Below, piece after piece: positions 43,895 to 52,951 of a DNA stretch of 64,000 nucleotides. The stretch comes from Pedobacter sp. (GTDB lineage: Bacteria; Bacteroidota; Bacteroidia; Sphingobacteriales; Sphingobacteriaceae). The position numbers and the translations under genes were made by a program. Location: the NCBI GenBank assembly GCA_031119475.1, contig JAVHXV010000001.1, positions 372,001 through 436,000 of the forward strand, read 5' to 3'. Positions within the stretch are counted from its first letter, which is position 1. Each line of letters begins with the position of its first letter. The notes beneath the pieces are model-generated. The model ran no database searches and was not told the DNA's origin. It saw only the letters and a program-made list of their open reading frames with translations.

Positions 43895-45268
43895 TTACCT
43901 GATATAAACCGTTTTAATGTTCACAAACTCATGGATGCCCTGGTGGCTAAGCTCTCGGCCATAGCCAGATTGGTTAATGCCGCCGAAAGGAAGCCTTGGG
44001 TCTGACTTGACCAACGCATTTACAAAGCAGCAGCCCGCCTGGAGCTTGGTCTTGGCAATTTCTTCGCCAAGGCTTCCGTTCTGTGTAAATACGGCGGCAC
44101 CCAGGCCAAAGTTCGTGTCGTTCGCAATGCGGATGGCATCAGCGGTATCTTTTGCCGAAATGAACAGCGCAACCGGGCCGAAGATCTCATCGGTGTAGGC
44201 CGGCATCCCTTTCTTGATCCCGGTGAGGATGGTAGGGGCATAAAATGCGTGCTGGCCTTTTGCCGTTGGGATTTCTCCGCCCAAAATGCACTTGGCACCG
44301 GCCTTGATGTTGCTTGCTACCTGTTGGTGCAGCTCATCCCTGAGGTCGGCGCGTGCCATGGGGCCCAGATCGGCATCAGCTGCCAAAGGATCGCCGAAGC
44401 GCCGTTCCTGCATCTTCTGTTTAAAGAGCGCGATGAATTCTTTTTCTATTTTTTGATCTACGATAAACCTTTTTGCGGCCACGCAGCTCTGGCCGTTGTT
44501 CATGAGCCTGCTGGTTACGCAGGTGGTGGCGGCCAGTTCGAGATCGGCATCTGCCAATACTACATAGGGGTCGCTGCCGCCCAGTTCGAGCACCAGTTTT
44601 TTGAGTACGGCACCCGCCTGTTGGGCCACTTTCATTCCTGCTTCGGTGCTCCCGGTCAGGGTTACGGCTTTGACCAATGGATGTTCGATCACGGCCTTTA
44701 CGCCTGCACTGCCGATCATCAAGGTCTGGAACACTTGTGGCGGGAAGCCAGCGGCCTTGACCATGTCTTCGATGGCCAGGGCACAGCCCGGTACGTTGGA
44801 GGCATGTTTCAGCAGGCCACAGTTGCCCGCCATTAAAGCCGGGGCAAGAAAGCGGAACACCTGCCAGAACGGGAAATTCCACGGCATAATGGCCAGTACC
44901 ACGCCCAATGGCTGGTAGCTCACAAAACTTTTGGAAGCATCTGTCTCCACGATCTGGTCGGCCAGGAATGTTTCGCTCTGCTTGGCGTAATACTCGCAGG
45001 CGGAGGCACATTTTTCGATCTCCGCAATCCCATCTTTTAGCGGTTTGCCCATCTCGATGGCCATTAGCCTGGCCAGCTCTTCTTTTCTGCCCTTTAGCAC
45101 TTCGGCCAGTTTGAGCACCAGCCTTGCCCTTTCGCCAAAACCAGTCTCGCGCCATTGCAGCCAGGCCTGGTGTGTCTTTTCTATTTTTTTCAGCACCTGT
45201 GCCGATGTATCTTCCTTATAGGTCTTGATCGCCTTTCCGTTGGTCGGATTGATAGAGGTAATGCTCAT
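43895..45268 (-). CDS. NAD(P)-dependent aldehyde dehydrogenase, succinate-semialdehyde dehydrogenase type
   Basis: The 457-residue enzyme shows the ALDH fold: PLGVVLAIMPWNFPFWQVFR, TLTGSTEAG for the cofactor, LELGGSDPYVV with the catalytic Glu, NNGQSCVAAKRFIV with the catalytic Cys, EIFGPVA and the C-terminal LPFGGINQSGYGREL. The sequence is closest in style to succinate-semialdehyde dehydrogenases (GabD/Sad), but ALDHs of this group accept various short aldehydes, so the substrate is open. It lies 12 bp after an iron-type alcohol dehydrogenase gene, so the pair could carry out alcohol-aldehyde-acid steps on a product of the divergent operon at 48194. Confidence 0.9.
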   Translation of the reverse strand: MSITSINPTNGKAIKTYKEDTSAQVLKKIEKTHQAWLQWRETGFGERARLVLKLAEVLKGRKEELARLMAIEMGKPLKDGIAEIEKCASACEYYAKQSETFLADQIVETDASKSFVSYQPLGVVLAIMPWNFPFWQVFRFLAPALMAGNCGLLKHASNVPGCALAIEDMVKAAGFPPQVFQTLMIGSAGVKAVIEHPLVKAVTLTGSTEAGMKVAQQAGAVLKKLVLELGGSDPYVVLADADLELAATTCVTSRLMNNGQSCVAAKRFIVDQKIEKEFIALFKQKMQERRFGDPLAADADLGPMARADLRDELHQQVASNIKAGAKCILGGEIPTAKGQHAFYAPTILTGIKKGMPAYTDEIFGPVALFISAKDTADAIRIANDTNFGLGAAVFTQNGSLGEEIAKTKLQAGCCFVNALVKSDPRLPFGGINQSGYGRELSHQGIHEFVNIKTVYIR

Positions 45269-45280
45269 GCGTAATTATTG

Positions 45281-46450
45281 CTACAATTTGCCCGTATGTG
45301 CAGATTCGTAAATGTTGTAAATGTCTGTTTCGGTTAATGGCATCGGGCAGCGCCCCAATAGCCTTTTTTGTTTCACGCCGTCTGTGGTGAGCGATTGCAG
45401 TGCCGAAGCGGGGATGTTAAAGCCTTGCAGTGTATTCGGGATGCCGATATCTGCCAACAGGCTCACAAAGGCATCGATGCATTTGAACGAAGCCTCTTCT
45501 GGGCTCAATCCGTTTACGTCTCCGCCCATGGCCTCATAGATGTTGCCCATTTTTACAAAACAGGTAGGCCTGATGTATTTCATGACATAGGGGATGAGCA
45601 CGGCGTTCGAATCGCCATGCGGAATGTGGAACTGTCCGCCCAGAGGATAGGCCAGGGCATGGATGGCGCCTACACCGGCATTGAAGAACGAAAGCCCGGC
45701 AATGTAGCTTCCATAGGCCATATCTGTTCTGGCCTGTTTGTTGTTCCCATCCTTAACGGCTGTTCTCAACGATGAAGAAATGAGCTTGATGGCCTGTAGG
45801 GCCTGTCCGTCTGAATAGGAATTGGCATTGACCGAGATATAGGCCTCAATGGCATGTGTCAGCGCATCGGCACCTGTAGCGGCCGTCACTTTTGCGGGCA
45901 CGCTGAGCGTAAGCTGCGGATCTACAATGGCATATTCGGCAATCAGAAAATCGTTGCTGATCACGTCTTTTGTATTTTCAAGGGCCAATACCGAAATATT
46001 GGTCACCTCGGCACCTGTACCGGAAGTGGTAGGGATGAGGATTTTTGGGACACCTTTCTTTTGCAGGGTCTTTGATCCGCTCAGGTTAAGGTAATCGGCC
46101 ACCTGGCCTTCGTTGGTCAGGAATACAGCGGCCAATTTGGCCAGATCCAATGCGCTGCCGCCACCTACACCGATCACCAACGTAAAATTCCCTGACCTCG
46201 CATAATCGACCAGTTTTTGTCCGGTGGCCAATAAGGGCTCCGGGATCACATCGGTATACAGGTCATAGCTAAATCCGGCAGCTTCCAAAGGTTTGGTTAC
46301 CTGGTCTACAATCCCGATCTGCTTGAGGATGGGATCGGAGACGATCAATATTTTGGAGGAATCTAGGTTTTTGACTTCGGCAACAAGGTGGTCTATTGCA
46401 CCCCAGCCTATGTGTGTAATCGGGGTGGCCGCAATTCTGGTATAGCTCAT
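45281..46450 (-). CDS. Iron-containing alcohol dehydrogenase
   Basis: The 389-residue protein is a group III, metal-dependent alcohol dehydrogenase: VIGVGGGSALDLAKLAA for the nucleotide, PTTSGTGAEVTN, TGADALTHAIEAYIS (Asp and His metal ligands) and AIHALAYPLGGQFHIPHGDS (two further His). Related enzymes are lactaldehyde reductase (FucO), 1,3-propanediol and 4-hydroxybutyrate dehydrogenases. The partner ALDH (12 bp downstream) would fit 4-hydroxybutyrate or lactaldehyde chemistry; neither is proven. The adjacent AraC regulator gene on the same strand lies 346 bp upstream across a repeat-filled gap. Confidence 0.9.
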   Translation of the reverse strand: MSYTRIAATPITHIGWGAIDHLVAEVKNLDSSKILIVSDPILKQIGIVDQVTKPLEAAGFSYDLYTDVIPEPLLATGQKLVDYARSGNFTLVIGVGGGSALDLAKLAAVFLTNEGQVADYLNLSGSKTLQKKGVPKILIPTTSGTGAEVTNISVLALENTKDVISNDFLIAEYAIVDPQLTLSVPAKVTAATGADALTHAIEAYISVNANSYSDGQALQAIKLISSSLRTAVKDGNNKQARTDMAYGSYIAGLSFFNAGVGAIHALAYPLGGQFHIPHGDSNAVLIPYVMKYIRPTCFVKMGNIYEAMGGDVNGLSPEEASFKCIDAFVSLLADIGIPNTLQGFNIPASALQSLTTDGVKQKRLLGRCPMPLTETDIYNIYESAHTGKL

Positions 46451-46796
46451 TTCAATTTTTATAATTTAACCAAAGCTAGCCGCCCAAGTCTACAATACCT
46501 ACTACAATTTTATAGATTGGTGGTATTTTTATAAGGTTGAATGCCAGAGGGGATGAGGTTGGAGTTGAAGGTTGAAAGTTGAAGGTTGAAAGGCTATAGT
46601 CCAGAAGTCAGTATCAAGTATCAAGTACAAAGATTGATTTATTCTAGCGACTCCGTCTTTCTACTTTCTACTAAATACTAATATCTAAATTATGCGGATT
46701 GATTTATTCTAGCGATTCCGTCTTTCTACTTTCTACTAAATACTAATATCTTAACTTTTTCCCTCTTACCTCTTACCTCTTACCTCTTCCCTCACT
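46451..46796. repeat. Repeat-filled intergenic region with a 65-bp direct repeat
   Basis: After the alcohol dehydrogenase start there is about 100 bp of unique AT-rich sequence, then GTTGAAG/GTTGAAA heptads (46563-46595) and GTATCAA units (46610-46628). A 59-bp segment starting GATTGATTTATTCTAGCGA occurs at 46632 and again at 46697, a 65-bp direct repeat with one mismatch near its start. CTTACCT heptads (46758-46792) run up to the AraC stop codon. No gene is present. Confidence 0.8.
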
Positions 46797-47717
46797 TTAA
46801 ACAGCCGTTTTCATCAACAGTTCTGGGCTTCGGTCCTGATAGAGGATAGCGCCCAGTTCAAGGGCCCGGCGATATTCGCTTGGGGTCATGTTCTTCAGTT
46901 TTTTGAACTGCCTGTTAAAGTTGGCCAGGTTGTTGAAGCCACATTCGTAGGCAATTTCTACAATGTTCTGCGTGTCTTCGTACAGGAGCTTGCAGGCATA
47001 GCCGATCCTTACCTTATTGAGGTATTCGATAAAGGTAACGCGGTACTGTTCCTTAAAGAAGTTACAGAAAGTGGTAACGGCCATGTTGGCCACCGAGGCA
47101 ATTTCGGGAAGGGTAATCTCGTTGTTGAAGTTCCTCAAGATGTATTCGGTAACTTTGCTGAAGCGGTCGGAGCAGCGTAAATGTGAGTTCTGTACAAAGC
47201 CCGGACTGGCCAACAGTTCGTAATCGGTGTTGGAGGCCAGGTGGTCGAAGATGGATATGAGGGCGGCAATACGCTGGATGCTGTTCATTTCGAGCATGTC
47301 GTTCATGATGGTGGCAATCTTTGCCTTCGCTTTTCCGTTGATCACGATGCCGTGGCTGGACAGGGTGAGGAAGTTTTTGATCTTTTCCATTTCGGGTACC
47401 TCAAAAAAGTCGGTTCCCAAAAAGTCTTCCAAAAAATGGATGACGATCGCATCTGCCTTTGTTTCTGCCAGGCCATTGGTGTACTTATCGTCGTTGATCC
47501 ATACATGTGGGATCTTGGGCCCCATGATCACCAGGTCGCCTTCGTCGAAATAACCGATATGGTCGCCCACCATCCTGCGGCCGGAACTTTTGTTGACCAG
47601 CACGATCTCATATTCTGGGTGGTAATGCCATGGACAAGGAAAACTTTTGCAGTTTTCCCTAAATACTATAAAAGACTTATCGAAGTCTTTTGCAAAACGC
47701 ATTTCAACAGGCTTCAT
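46797..47717 (-). CDS. AraC-family transcriptional regulator with cupin sensor
   Basis: The 306-residue protein has an N-terminal cupin-type domain (FPCPWHYHPEYEIVLVNKSSG with the His-rich strand, then YFDEGDLVIMGPKIPHVW) and a C-terminal AraC HTH pair (TTFCNFFKEQYRVTFIEYLN and NIVEIAYECGFNNLANFNRQ). It is divergent from the RidA-led operon across 476 bp and upstream of the alcohol/aldehyde dehydrogenase pair, so it could regulate both. The ligand is unknown. Confidence 0.93.
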   Translation of the reverse strand: MKPVEMRFAKDFDKSFIVFRENCKSFPCPWHYHPEYEIVLVNKSSGRRMVGDHIGYFDEGDLVIMGPKIPHVWINDDKYTNGLAETKADAIVIHFLEDFLGTDFFEVPEMEKIKNFLTLSSHGIVINGKAKAKIATIMNDMLEMNSIQRIAALISIFDHLASNTDYELLASPGFVQNSHLRCSDRFSKVTEYILRNFNNEITLPEIASVANMAVTTFCNFFKEQYRVTFIEYLNKVRIGYACKLLYEDTQNIVEIAYECGFNNLANFNRQFKKLKNMTPSEYRRALELGAILYQDRSPELLMKTAV

Positions 47718-48193
47718 ATCGGTTAATTTTATGGTTCTTTCGATAGATGAAGCGTTCCCTGAATGGACATTGGCGGTTCATCTTTCGGCTTGGTTTGGTT
47801 AGCTATTACTAAATATAGCAGGTAAGAAACGCTCAAAAAGAATTCCTGTAAAATAGTATCATAAAAGTAAATAAAAGTATATCAAATAAAAAATATGGCG
47901 AATAGATATGGCAGTTTATTATTTCATTTTGTTGCGCATTGGGCTGATTGTTAATATATTATAGAGATATTTTTATAATTTGTGCCGATGACAGGCCATT
48001 TGGGCAAAGCGATACTATATTTCAGGATTTGCTGCTTTTAATCTATCTAAATGCTCCATTTTGGCCGAAATATGGGCCTCCGGGATTTTTGAAAAATAGT
48101 ATTAGGATTATAACTAATAGTAACAGAAAACCAAAGAACTCTATTTTACTTTTGATAACATAGTTTTTACATGATTTGACCATACTCTCAATT
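47718..48193. other. 476-bp divergent promoter region
   Basis: The region is AT-rich with no credible gene and, unlike most gaps in this window, lacks heptad arrays and REP copies. It must contain promoters for the AraC gene (minus) and the RidA operon (plus). The best plus-strand promoter box is at 48147. Confidence 0.6.
48147..48154 (+). promoter_or_regulatory. Candidate -7 promoter box of the RidA-led operon
   Basis: TACTTTTG fits TAnnTTTG fully and is 39 bp before the ATG at 48194. No clear -33 element was found at the expected distance. Confidence 0.5.
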
Positions 48194-48580
48194 ATGAACA
48201 AGATAAAAGTTAACCATCCCGACCGCGATCCGAATTTTGTAACAGGCGCCTATTCAGATGGTGTGATCTGGAATGGACTGCTATTTGTAAGTGGGCAGGC
48301 CGCCGTAGATTTTAAGACCTCTAAATTTATACTCGGAACGATAGAAGAGGAGACCAGCAGGACATTGGACAACATCAAGGCCATTGTAGAGGCCGGCGGT
48401 GGATCGATGGAAAACGTACTGAAAGTGACTGCCCACCTGAGCAATATCGATGACTTTGACCGTTACAATGCGGTCTACGCCACTTATTTTCCGAACATCA
48501 AACCAGCGAGAACAACCGTGCAATCTGTTTTGGCAGAAGGCATCAAGGTTGAGATTGACTGTATCGTTGCACTCTCTTAA
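48194..48580 (+). CDS. ridA: RidA/YjgF-family enamine/imine deaminase
   Basis: The ATG at 48194 gives 128 residues, the standard RidA length; an upstream TTG is unlikely. Family motifs are present: GVIWNGLLFVSGQAAVD, a GGSMENVLKVTAHLSN helix-strand, and the C-terminal PARTTVQSVLAEGIKVEID with the substrate-binding Arg106 and the conserved Glu. RidA proteins hydrolyse reactive 2-aminoacrylate-type enamines and imines made by PLP enzymes. It leads an operon with a PLP dehydratase-like enzyme and an aminotransferase, which could generate such intermediates. A pathway-specific deaminase role is plausible rather than general housekeeping. Confidence 0.92.
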   Translation: MNKIKVNHPDRDPNFVTGAYSDGVIWNGLLFVSGQAAVDFKTSKFILGTIEEETSRTLDNIKAIVEAGGGSMENVLKVTAHLSNIDDFDRYNAVYATYFPNIKPARTTVQSVLAEGIKVEIDCIVALS

Positions 48581-48589
48581 TCCATTACC

Positions 48590-49570
48590 ATGGCTCACCA
48601 GCATCATCCTACTGAAATTAACATCGGTGTGGTCGGACTCGGATTAATGGGAAGCAGCATTGTGGTGGCCCTACTGCTTTCTGGACACAGGGTTATTGGC
48701 ATTGCGCCCCTGGCCGAAGATATGGAGCAGGCCCCAGAGAAGTTCAACAGCCAGTTGCTGCACTGCGAAAAATCTGGACTATTGACCTATCCCATTGCAC
48801 ATTACCTTTCCAAATTGACCATTTCGACCGATTACAGCCTGCTAAGGGACTGCGAACTGGTATTGGAATGCATCATTGAAAAAGAGCACATCAAGGAGCA
48901 GGTCTATCAGAAGATTACAAATGTGGTAGGCGAGGATGTGGTGATTGCCAGCAATACCTCGGCCATCCCGATCAGCACCCTGCAGAACTATGTGCGCAAC
49001 CCGCAACGTTTCATGGGCATCCATTGGGCCGAGCCCGCCTATGCGACCCGCTTTCTGGAGATTACCTGTGGCGAAAAGACCGCTGCAGAAAGGGCAGAAT
49101 GGGCATTCGAACTGGCACACAGCTGGGGCAAGGAGCCGACCCTGCTCAAAAAGGACATCAGGGGCTTTATTACCAACCGGTTGATGTACGCCGTTTACCG
49201 CGAGGGACTATCGATGGTAGAAAACAACGAAGCTTCCATTGCCGATATCGATAAGGCATTTAGGTACGATGAGGGGTCATGGATGACCTTGATGGGCATT
49301 TTTAGGCGGATGGACATGATGGGACTGAAGAATTTTTTTGAAACCTTCAAGGCCAATTTTCCGCGCCTGTCCAACCAGGACCATATCCCCACCATCATGC
49401 AGCGCATCATCGATATCGATGCAAAGGGCACACAGAACTCAAAAGGGCTGTATCCGTACCAAAATGGCGAAGCCAAGGAGTGGGATAGGGCATTTTCACT
49501 TTTTAACAAAGATATCAGCGTTTTGGCCGATGAATATGCCCAGAATAGAGAACTGATTAAAGATAGATAA
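48590..49570 (+). CDS. 3-hydroxyacyl-CoA dehydrogenase-family enzyme, active-site residues intact
   Basis: The 326-residue protein has an N-terminal Rossmann domain with GVVGLGLMGSSIV (GxGxxG) and a C-terminal 3HCDH dimerisation domain. The catalytic dyad is present: His145 in MGIHWAEP and Glu157 in FLEITCG, at the 12-residue spacing of the family, preceded by SNTSAIPI. Small stand-alone members of this superfamily also include L-carnitine, L-gulonate and other hydroxy-acid dehydrogenases that do not use CoA esters. It is 9 bp after ridA and 1 bp before the aminotransferase. A second homologue at 50895 lacks the key residues. Substrate is unknown; oxidation of a beta-hydroxy acid to a beta-keto acid is the expected chemistry. 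Confidence 0.85.
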   Translation: MAHQHHPTEINIGVVGLGLMGSSIVVALLLSGHRVIGIAPLAEDMEQAPEKFNSQLLHCEKSGLLTYPIAHYLSKLTISTDYSLLRDCELVLECIIEKEHIKEQVYQKITNVVGEDVVIASNTSAIPISTLQNYVRNPQRFMGIHWAEPAYATRFLEITCGEKTAAERAEWAFELAHSWGKEPTLLKKDIRGFITNRLMYAVYREGLSMVENNEASIADIDKAFRYDEGSWMTLMGIFRRMDMMGLKNFFETFKANFPRLSNQDHIPTIMQRIIDIDAKGTQNSKGLYPYQNGEAKEWDRAFSLFNKDISVLADEYAQNRELIKDR

Positions 49571-49571
49571 A

Positions 49572-50888
49572 ATGTCGACAAACAATTATAAAGAATCGGC
49601 CAGGTTATTGGAAAGGGCAAAGAAAGTATTGGCGGGAGGTGTTTCTTCTGAGTTTAGGAAATATAACCATCCACACGCTATCTTTTATACCCATGGAAAG
49701 GGCAGTAGGATCTATGATGTAGACGGCAACGATTACCTCGATTTTACGCTGAGCCAGGGGCCACTGATCTTGGGGCATTCGCATCCCGAAGTACTGGACG
49801 CCGTAAATACCTACAGCGAGCAGGGACAGATTTTTGCGGGGCAGCACATCAGGGAGATCGAACTGGCAGAAAAGATCAATGAGATCATCCCTTCTGCAGA
49901 GCTGATGCGCTTTTGCCTGGATGGTTCTGAAGCCGTGCAGACCGCATTCAGGATTGCCAGGGCAAAGACCGGGAAACAGAAATTTCTGCGTTTCGAAGGC
50001 CATTACCACGGTTGGATGGACAATGTATGCTGGGCCATTTCGGCGCCATCTGCAGAAGCATTGGGCAGCAGGGAGATGCCCGAGGTTTTCCCTTGGTCGC
50101 AGGGCCTTTCACAGCTGGTGAAAGACGATTTCATTACCCTGCCATGGAATGATCTGGAACTGGTAAAACAGACCATAGCCGCCAGGCATACAGAAATAGC
50201 TGCGATCATTACAGAACCCGTCATGTGCAACAGTGGCTGCATCTTGCCCGAAGCCGGATTTTTGGCCGGTCTGAGGACCATATGCGACCAGTACAACATT
50301 GCCCTGATTTTCGATGAAGTGATTACCGGGTTCCGCCTATCTCTAGGTGGTGCCCAACACTATTTTAACATTACACCAGATCTTTCCGTTTTCGCAAAAG
50401 CGATGGGCAGTGGCTACCCGATCAGTGCCATTGTTGGTAAAAGGGAGTGGCTCAACCTCTTGGAAACCGGACAGGTGATCCATGCGGGTACAATGAACTC
50501 GGGCAATCCGACCGTGGCCGCTGCCCTGGCAACGATCCAGGTGCTGCAAAGGGAAAATCCCTATCGGCGGATGTTCGACCTTGGCCAGCAATTGATGGCC
50601 GGACTAAGGAATGCCGCTGAAAAAACAGGCCACAAATTATTGGTACAGGGACCTGGGCCAATGTTTACGATTGCCTTTACCGACCTGGCCAAAGCGAAGG
50701 ATTTTAGGGATACCTTGACTTTCGATAAGGCCAAGCTCGGCCGTTTCATTGCGGCCATGCACGACCTGAAGGTGAGGATCATTGGAAGGGGGCTATGGTA
50801 CATTAGCAGTGTACATACCCAGGAGGACATTGATTTCGCGATTGCTGCAGCCGAAAAAGTCCTGGCCGAAATGGCCACAGCACAATAA
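49572..50888 (+). CDS. Class III PLP aminotransferase, glutamate-1-semialdehyde-aminomutase-like
   Basis: The 438-residue enzyme is a fold-type I class III aminotransferase: ERAKKVLAGGVSSEFRKYN, LDFTLSQGPLILGHSHP, FCLDGSEAVQTAFRIARA, FEGHYHGWMD, IFDEVITGFRLSLGGAQ and the PLP lysine in VFAKAMGSGYPISA. The general form is like glutamate-1-semialdehyde aminomutase (HemL), but the LSQGP, EVITGFRLSLGG and FAKAMGSGYP segments and the operon context indicate a catabolic or beta-amino-acid-type aminotransferase rather than heme synthesis. It sits between the two 3HCDH-like genes, 1 and 6 bp away. Amino donor and acceptor are not known. Confidence 0.88.
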   Translation: MSTNNYKESARLLERAKKVLAGGVSSEFRKYNHPHAIFYTHGKGSRIYDVDGNDYLDFTLSQGPLILGHSHPEVLDAVNTYSEQGQIFAGQHIREIELAEKINEIIPSAELMRFCLDGSEAVQTAFRIARAKTGKQKFLRFEGHYHGWMDNVCWAISAPSAEALGSREMPEVFPWSQGLSQLVKDDFITLPWNDLELVKQTIAARHTEIAAIITEPVMCNSGCILPEAGFLAGLRTICDQYNIALIFDEVITGFRLSLGGAQHYFNITPDLSVFAKAMGSGYPISAIVGKREWLNLLETGQVIHAGTMNSGNPTVAAALATIQVLQRENPYRRMFDLGQQLMAGLRNAAEKTGHKLLVQGPGPMFTIAFTDLAKAKDFRDTLTFDKAKLGRFIAAMHDLKVRIIGRGLWYISSVHTQEDIDFAIAAAEKVLAEMATAQ

Positions 50889-50894
50889 TTAGTC

Positions 50895-51866
50895 ATGAAT
50901 ACATTCGATATGAAAGACGTAGGGAAAAAGGGAACGATCGTAGTTACTGGCCAGTCGAAACTGAGCCTCAGCATTTCGATCTGCATGCTCCAGGCCGGAT
51001 ATGAAGTGCTGTTATGGGCAGGGGATGCCGACACGGTAAAAAAACAGTTTGAACAGCAGTTGGCGGTGGTATCGACTACTGGAGCCGTTAGTGTAGCGGG
51101 CGAAAAACTCCAGGTGGTGAGCAAGCTCGAAAAAACAGACTGTGCTTTGGCCATTGCCATTACCGACGAAAAACTGAATGACAAGACATCGATCATTGCA
51201 CAGCTGGAGGCACAACTGCCCGCTGATGCCTGGATTGGCGTAAATACCGAAAGCATTGCTTTGGACGAGATACAGGAAGGAAGCCGAAATCCGGAACGGA
51301 TCATTGGCCTGAATTGGGTCGAACCTGCCTATACCACCTTTTTCCTGGAAATTATAGCGAACCAAAAAAATAACAGCACCGCGCTTGAAAAATTGGTACA
51401 GGAAGCCAAAGCTAGCTGGAACAAAGACCCGTACGTGGTGCATGACGCCATCAGCGTGCGGTCGCGCCTGTTCTGTGCCATGGCCAGGGAGGCCTTCTTC
51501 CTGATCGAAAATGGCTATGCCACCGTACAGGACATTGATCGGGCATGCCGGAACGATGCGGGCTACTACCTTCCCTTTGCCGGCAATTTCAGGTACATGG
51601 ACCTGATGGGCACGCACAGCTATGCCGAAGTGATGAAAAAACTGAATGCCGATCTGGCAACAGGTTCCCATCCGCCCCAGATGTTAAGGGAAATTATAGC
51701 CGACGGGGGATTGGGCATGGAAAACAACAAGGGGTTTTATAGCTATAAAAATGGCGATACCAGTGACTGGGAAAGATTATTTACTAAATTTAGCTTTCAG
51801 ATCCAGGAGATCATCGAAAAATATCCATTTAATTACGACGACAAACAACCCATTACCGATAATTAG
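50895..51866 (+). CDS. Degenerate 3-hydroxyacyl-CoA dehydrogenase homologue, probable non-catalytic subunit
   Basis: This 323-residue protein is a clear but diverged homologue of the one at 48590: NPERIIGLNWVEPAY aligns with NPQRFMGIHWAEPAY, and the C-terminal halves share the AMAREAFFLIENG and NKGFYSYKNG regions. The nucleotide loop is lost (VVTGQSKLSLSIS has no GxGxxG), and the catalytic His is Asn140, although Glu152 at the conserved 12-residue spacing remains. It is therefore unlikely to be an NAD-dependent dehydrogenase by itself. It may bind the substrate without oxidising it or form a heterodimer with the active copy. It lies 6 bp after the aminotransferase and 2 bp before the dipeptidase. 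Confidence 0.82.
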   Translation: MNTFDMKDVGKKGTIVVTGQSKLSLSISICMLQAGYEVLLWAGDADTVKKQFEQQLAVVSTTGAVSVAGEKLQVVSKLEKTDCALAIAITDEKLNDKTSIIAQLEAQLPADAWIGVNTESIALDEIQEGSRNPERIIGLNWVEPAYTTFFLEIIANQKNNSTALEKLVQEAKASWNKDPYVVHDAISVRSRLFCAMAREAFFLIENGYATVQDIDRACRNDAGYYLPFAGNFRYMDLMGTHSYAEVMKKLNADLATGSHPPQMLREIIADGGLGMENNKGFYSYKNGDTSDWERLFTKFSFQIQEIIEKYPFNYDDKQPITDN

Positions 51867-51868
51867 CC

Positions 51869-52951
51869 ATGTCCAAACGTTTGATTGTAGATGCCCACTT
51901 AGACCTGGCCATGAATGCCATAGAATGGAACAGGGACCTGAGCAGGCCGCTTGATGAGATCCGCCTCCGCGAACTGCACATGAAAGATAGGCCAGATCGG
52001 GGAAAGGGAACAGTATGCCTGCCCGAACTGAGAAAAGGAAGGGTCGGACTGGTAGTGGCTACCCAATTGGCCCGCTATACGCCACCCGGAAGTTCGCTGA
52101 ATGGCTGGAACTCGCCACAACAGGCCTGGGCCATGACACAGGCCCAATTGGCCTGGTACCGTGAAATGGAAGCGATGGGCGAAATGGTACAGCTTACGGA
52201 TTGGGCAGGACTGGAAAAACACCTCGCCCTCTGGAACAACCTGGCGATTGCCGATGAACAAAAACCGATCGGCTATATCCTAAGCCTGGAAGGGGCTGAT
52301 TCACTGGTCGATATCTCTTACCTGCACAAAGCCCACGCCTACGGGCTAAGGGCCATTGGCCTGTCGCATTTTGGGCCAGGACGATATGCCCCGGGCACAA
52401 AAATGGAAGGACCCATTACCGCAATGGGAAAGGAACTGCTCAAAGAAATCGAAAAGCTGGGCATGATCCTGGATGTGACGCACCTGACGGATGAAGGATT
52501 TGAACAGGCTTTGGAACTGTTTGGAGGGCACCTCTGGGCAAGCCACCACAACGTACGTAAGATCGTGCCCAATCAGCGCCAGCTTACCGATAACCAGATC
52601 AAAAAATTGATCGAAAGGGGAGCGGTGATCGGCGGAATGCTCGATTGCTGGGCAATGGACGTCAGGTTTATCGATACGGTCTCTGATCCGTGGCAATTGG
52701 ACATCAGGCTGGAGCACCTGGTAGACCATTGGGACCACATCTGCCAAATTGCCGGAAACGCCAACCACATTGCCATTGGAAGCGATCTCGATGGGATCTT
52801 TGGTACGGAACAATCGCCGTGGGACATGAATTCGATCGCCGATCTGCAGAAATTTGAAGACATCTTAAAACGTAGAGGCTATCAGGATTCTGATATCGAC
52901 AATATCTTCTCACAAAATTGGCTAAACTTTTTAAAAAGGGCATGGAACTGA
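51869..52951 (+). CDS. M19-family (membrane/renal) dipeptidase
   Basis: The 360-residue protein is a TIM-barrel zinc peptidase of family M19. The metal-binding HxD is in VDAHLDLAMNA; other conserved parts are LSLEGADSL (Glu), GLSHFGPGRYAPG, ILDVTHLTDEGF (His), ASHHNVRKIVPNQRQL and HIAIGSDLDGIFG. There is no signal peptide, so it is cytoplasmic. M19 enzymes cleave dipeptides, including ones with a C-terminal D-residue, and related amides. The neighbouring D-serine-dehydratase-like enzyme makes release of a D-amino acid or beta-hydroxy amino acid an attractive possibility. The gene overlaps the next one by 10 bp. Confidence 0.9.
   Translation: MSKRLIVDAHLDLAMNAIEWNRDLSRPLDEIRLRELHMKDRPDRGKGTVCLPELRKGRVGLVVATQLARYTPPGSSLNGWNSPQQAWAMTQAQLAWYREMEAMGEMVQLTDWAGLEKHLALWNNLAIADEQKPIGYILSLEGADSLVDISYLHKAHAYGLRAIGLSHFGPGRYAPGTKMEGPITAMGKELLKEIEKLGMILDVTHLTDEGFEQALELFGGHLWASHHNVRKIVPNQRQLTDNQIKKLIERGAVIGGMLDCWAMDVRFIDTVSDPWQLDIRLEHLVDHWDHICQIAGNANHIAIGSDLDGIFGTEQSPWDMNSIADLQKFEDILKRRGYQDSDIDNIFSQNWLNFLKRAWN

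Noticed and set aside
44421..45155. 244-codon open frame in another frame of the aldehyde dehydrogenase gene
   Set aside because: It is rich in Arg and Gly, has no domain, and overlaps an ALDH with all catalytic motifs intact.
47718..48193. Riboswitch or small RNA in the long divergent gap
   Set aside because: No convincing conserved stem pattern or terminator was seen; the region is simply AT-rich promoter DNA.
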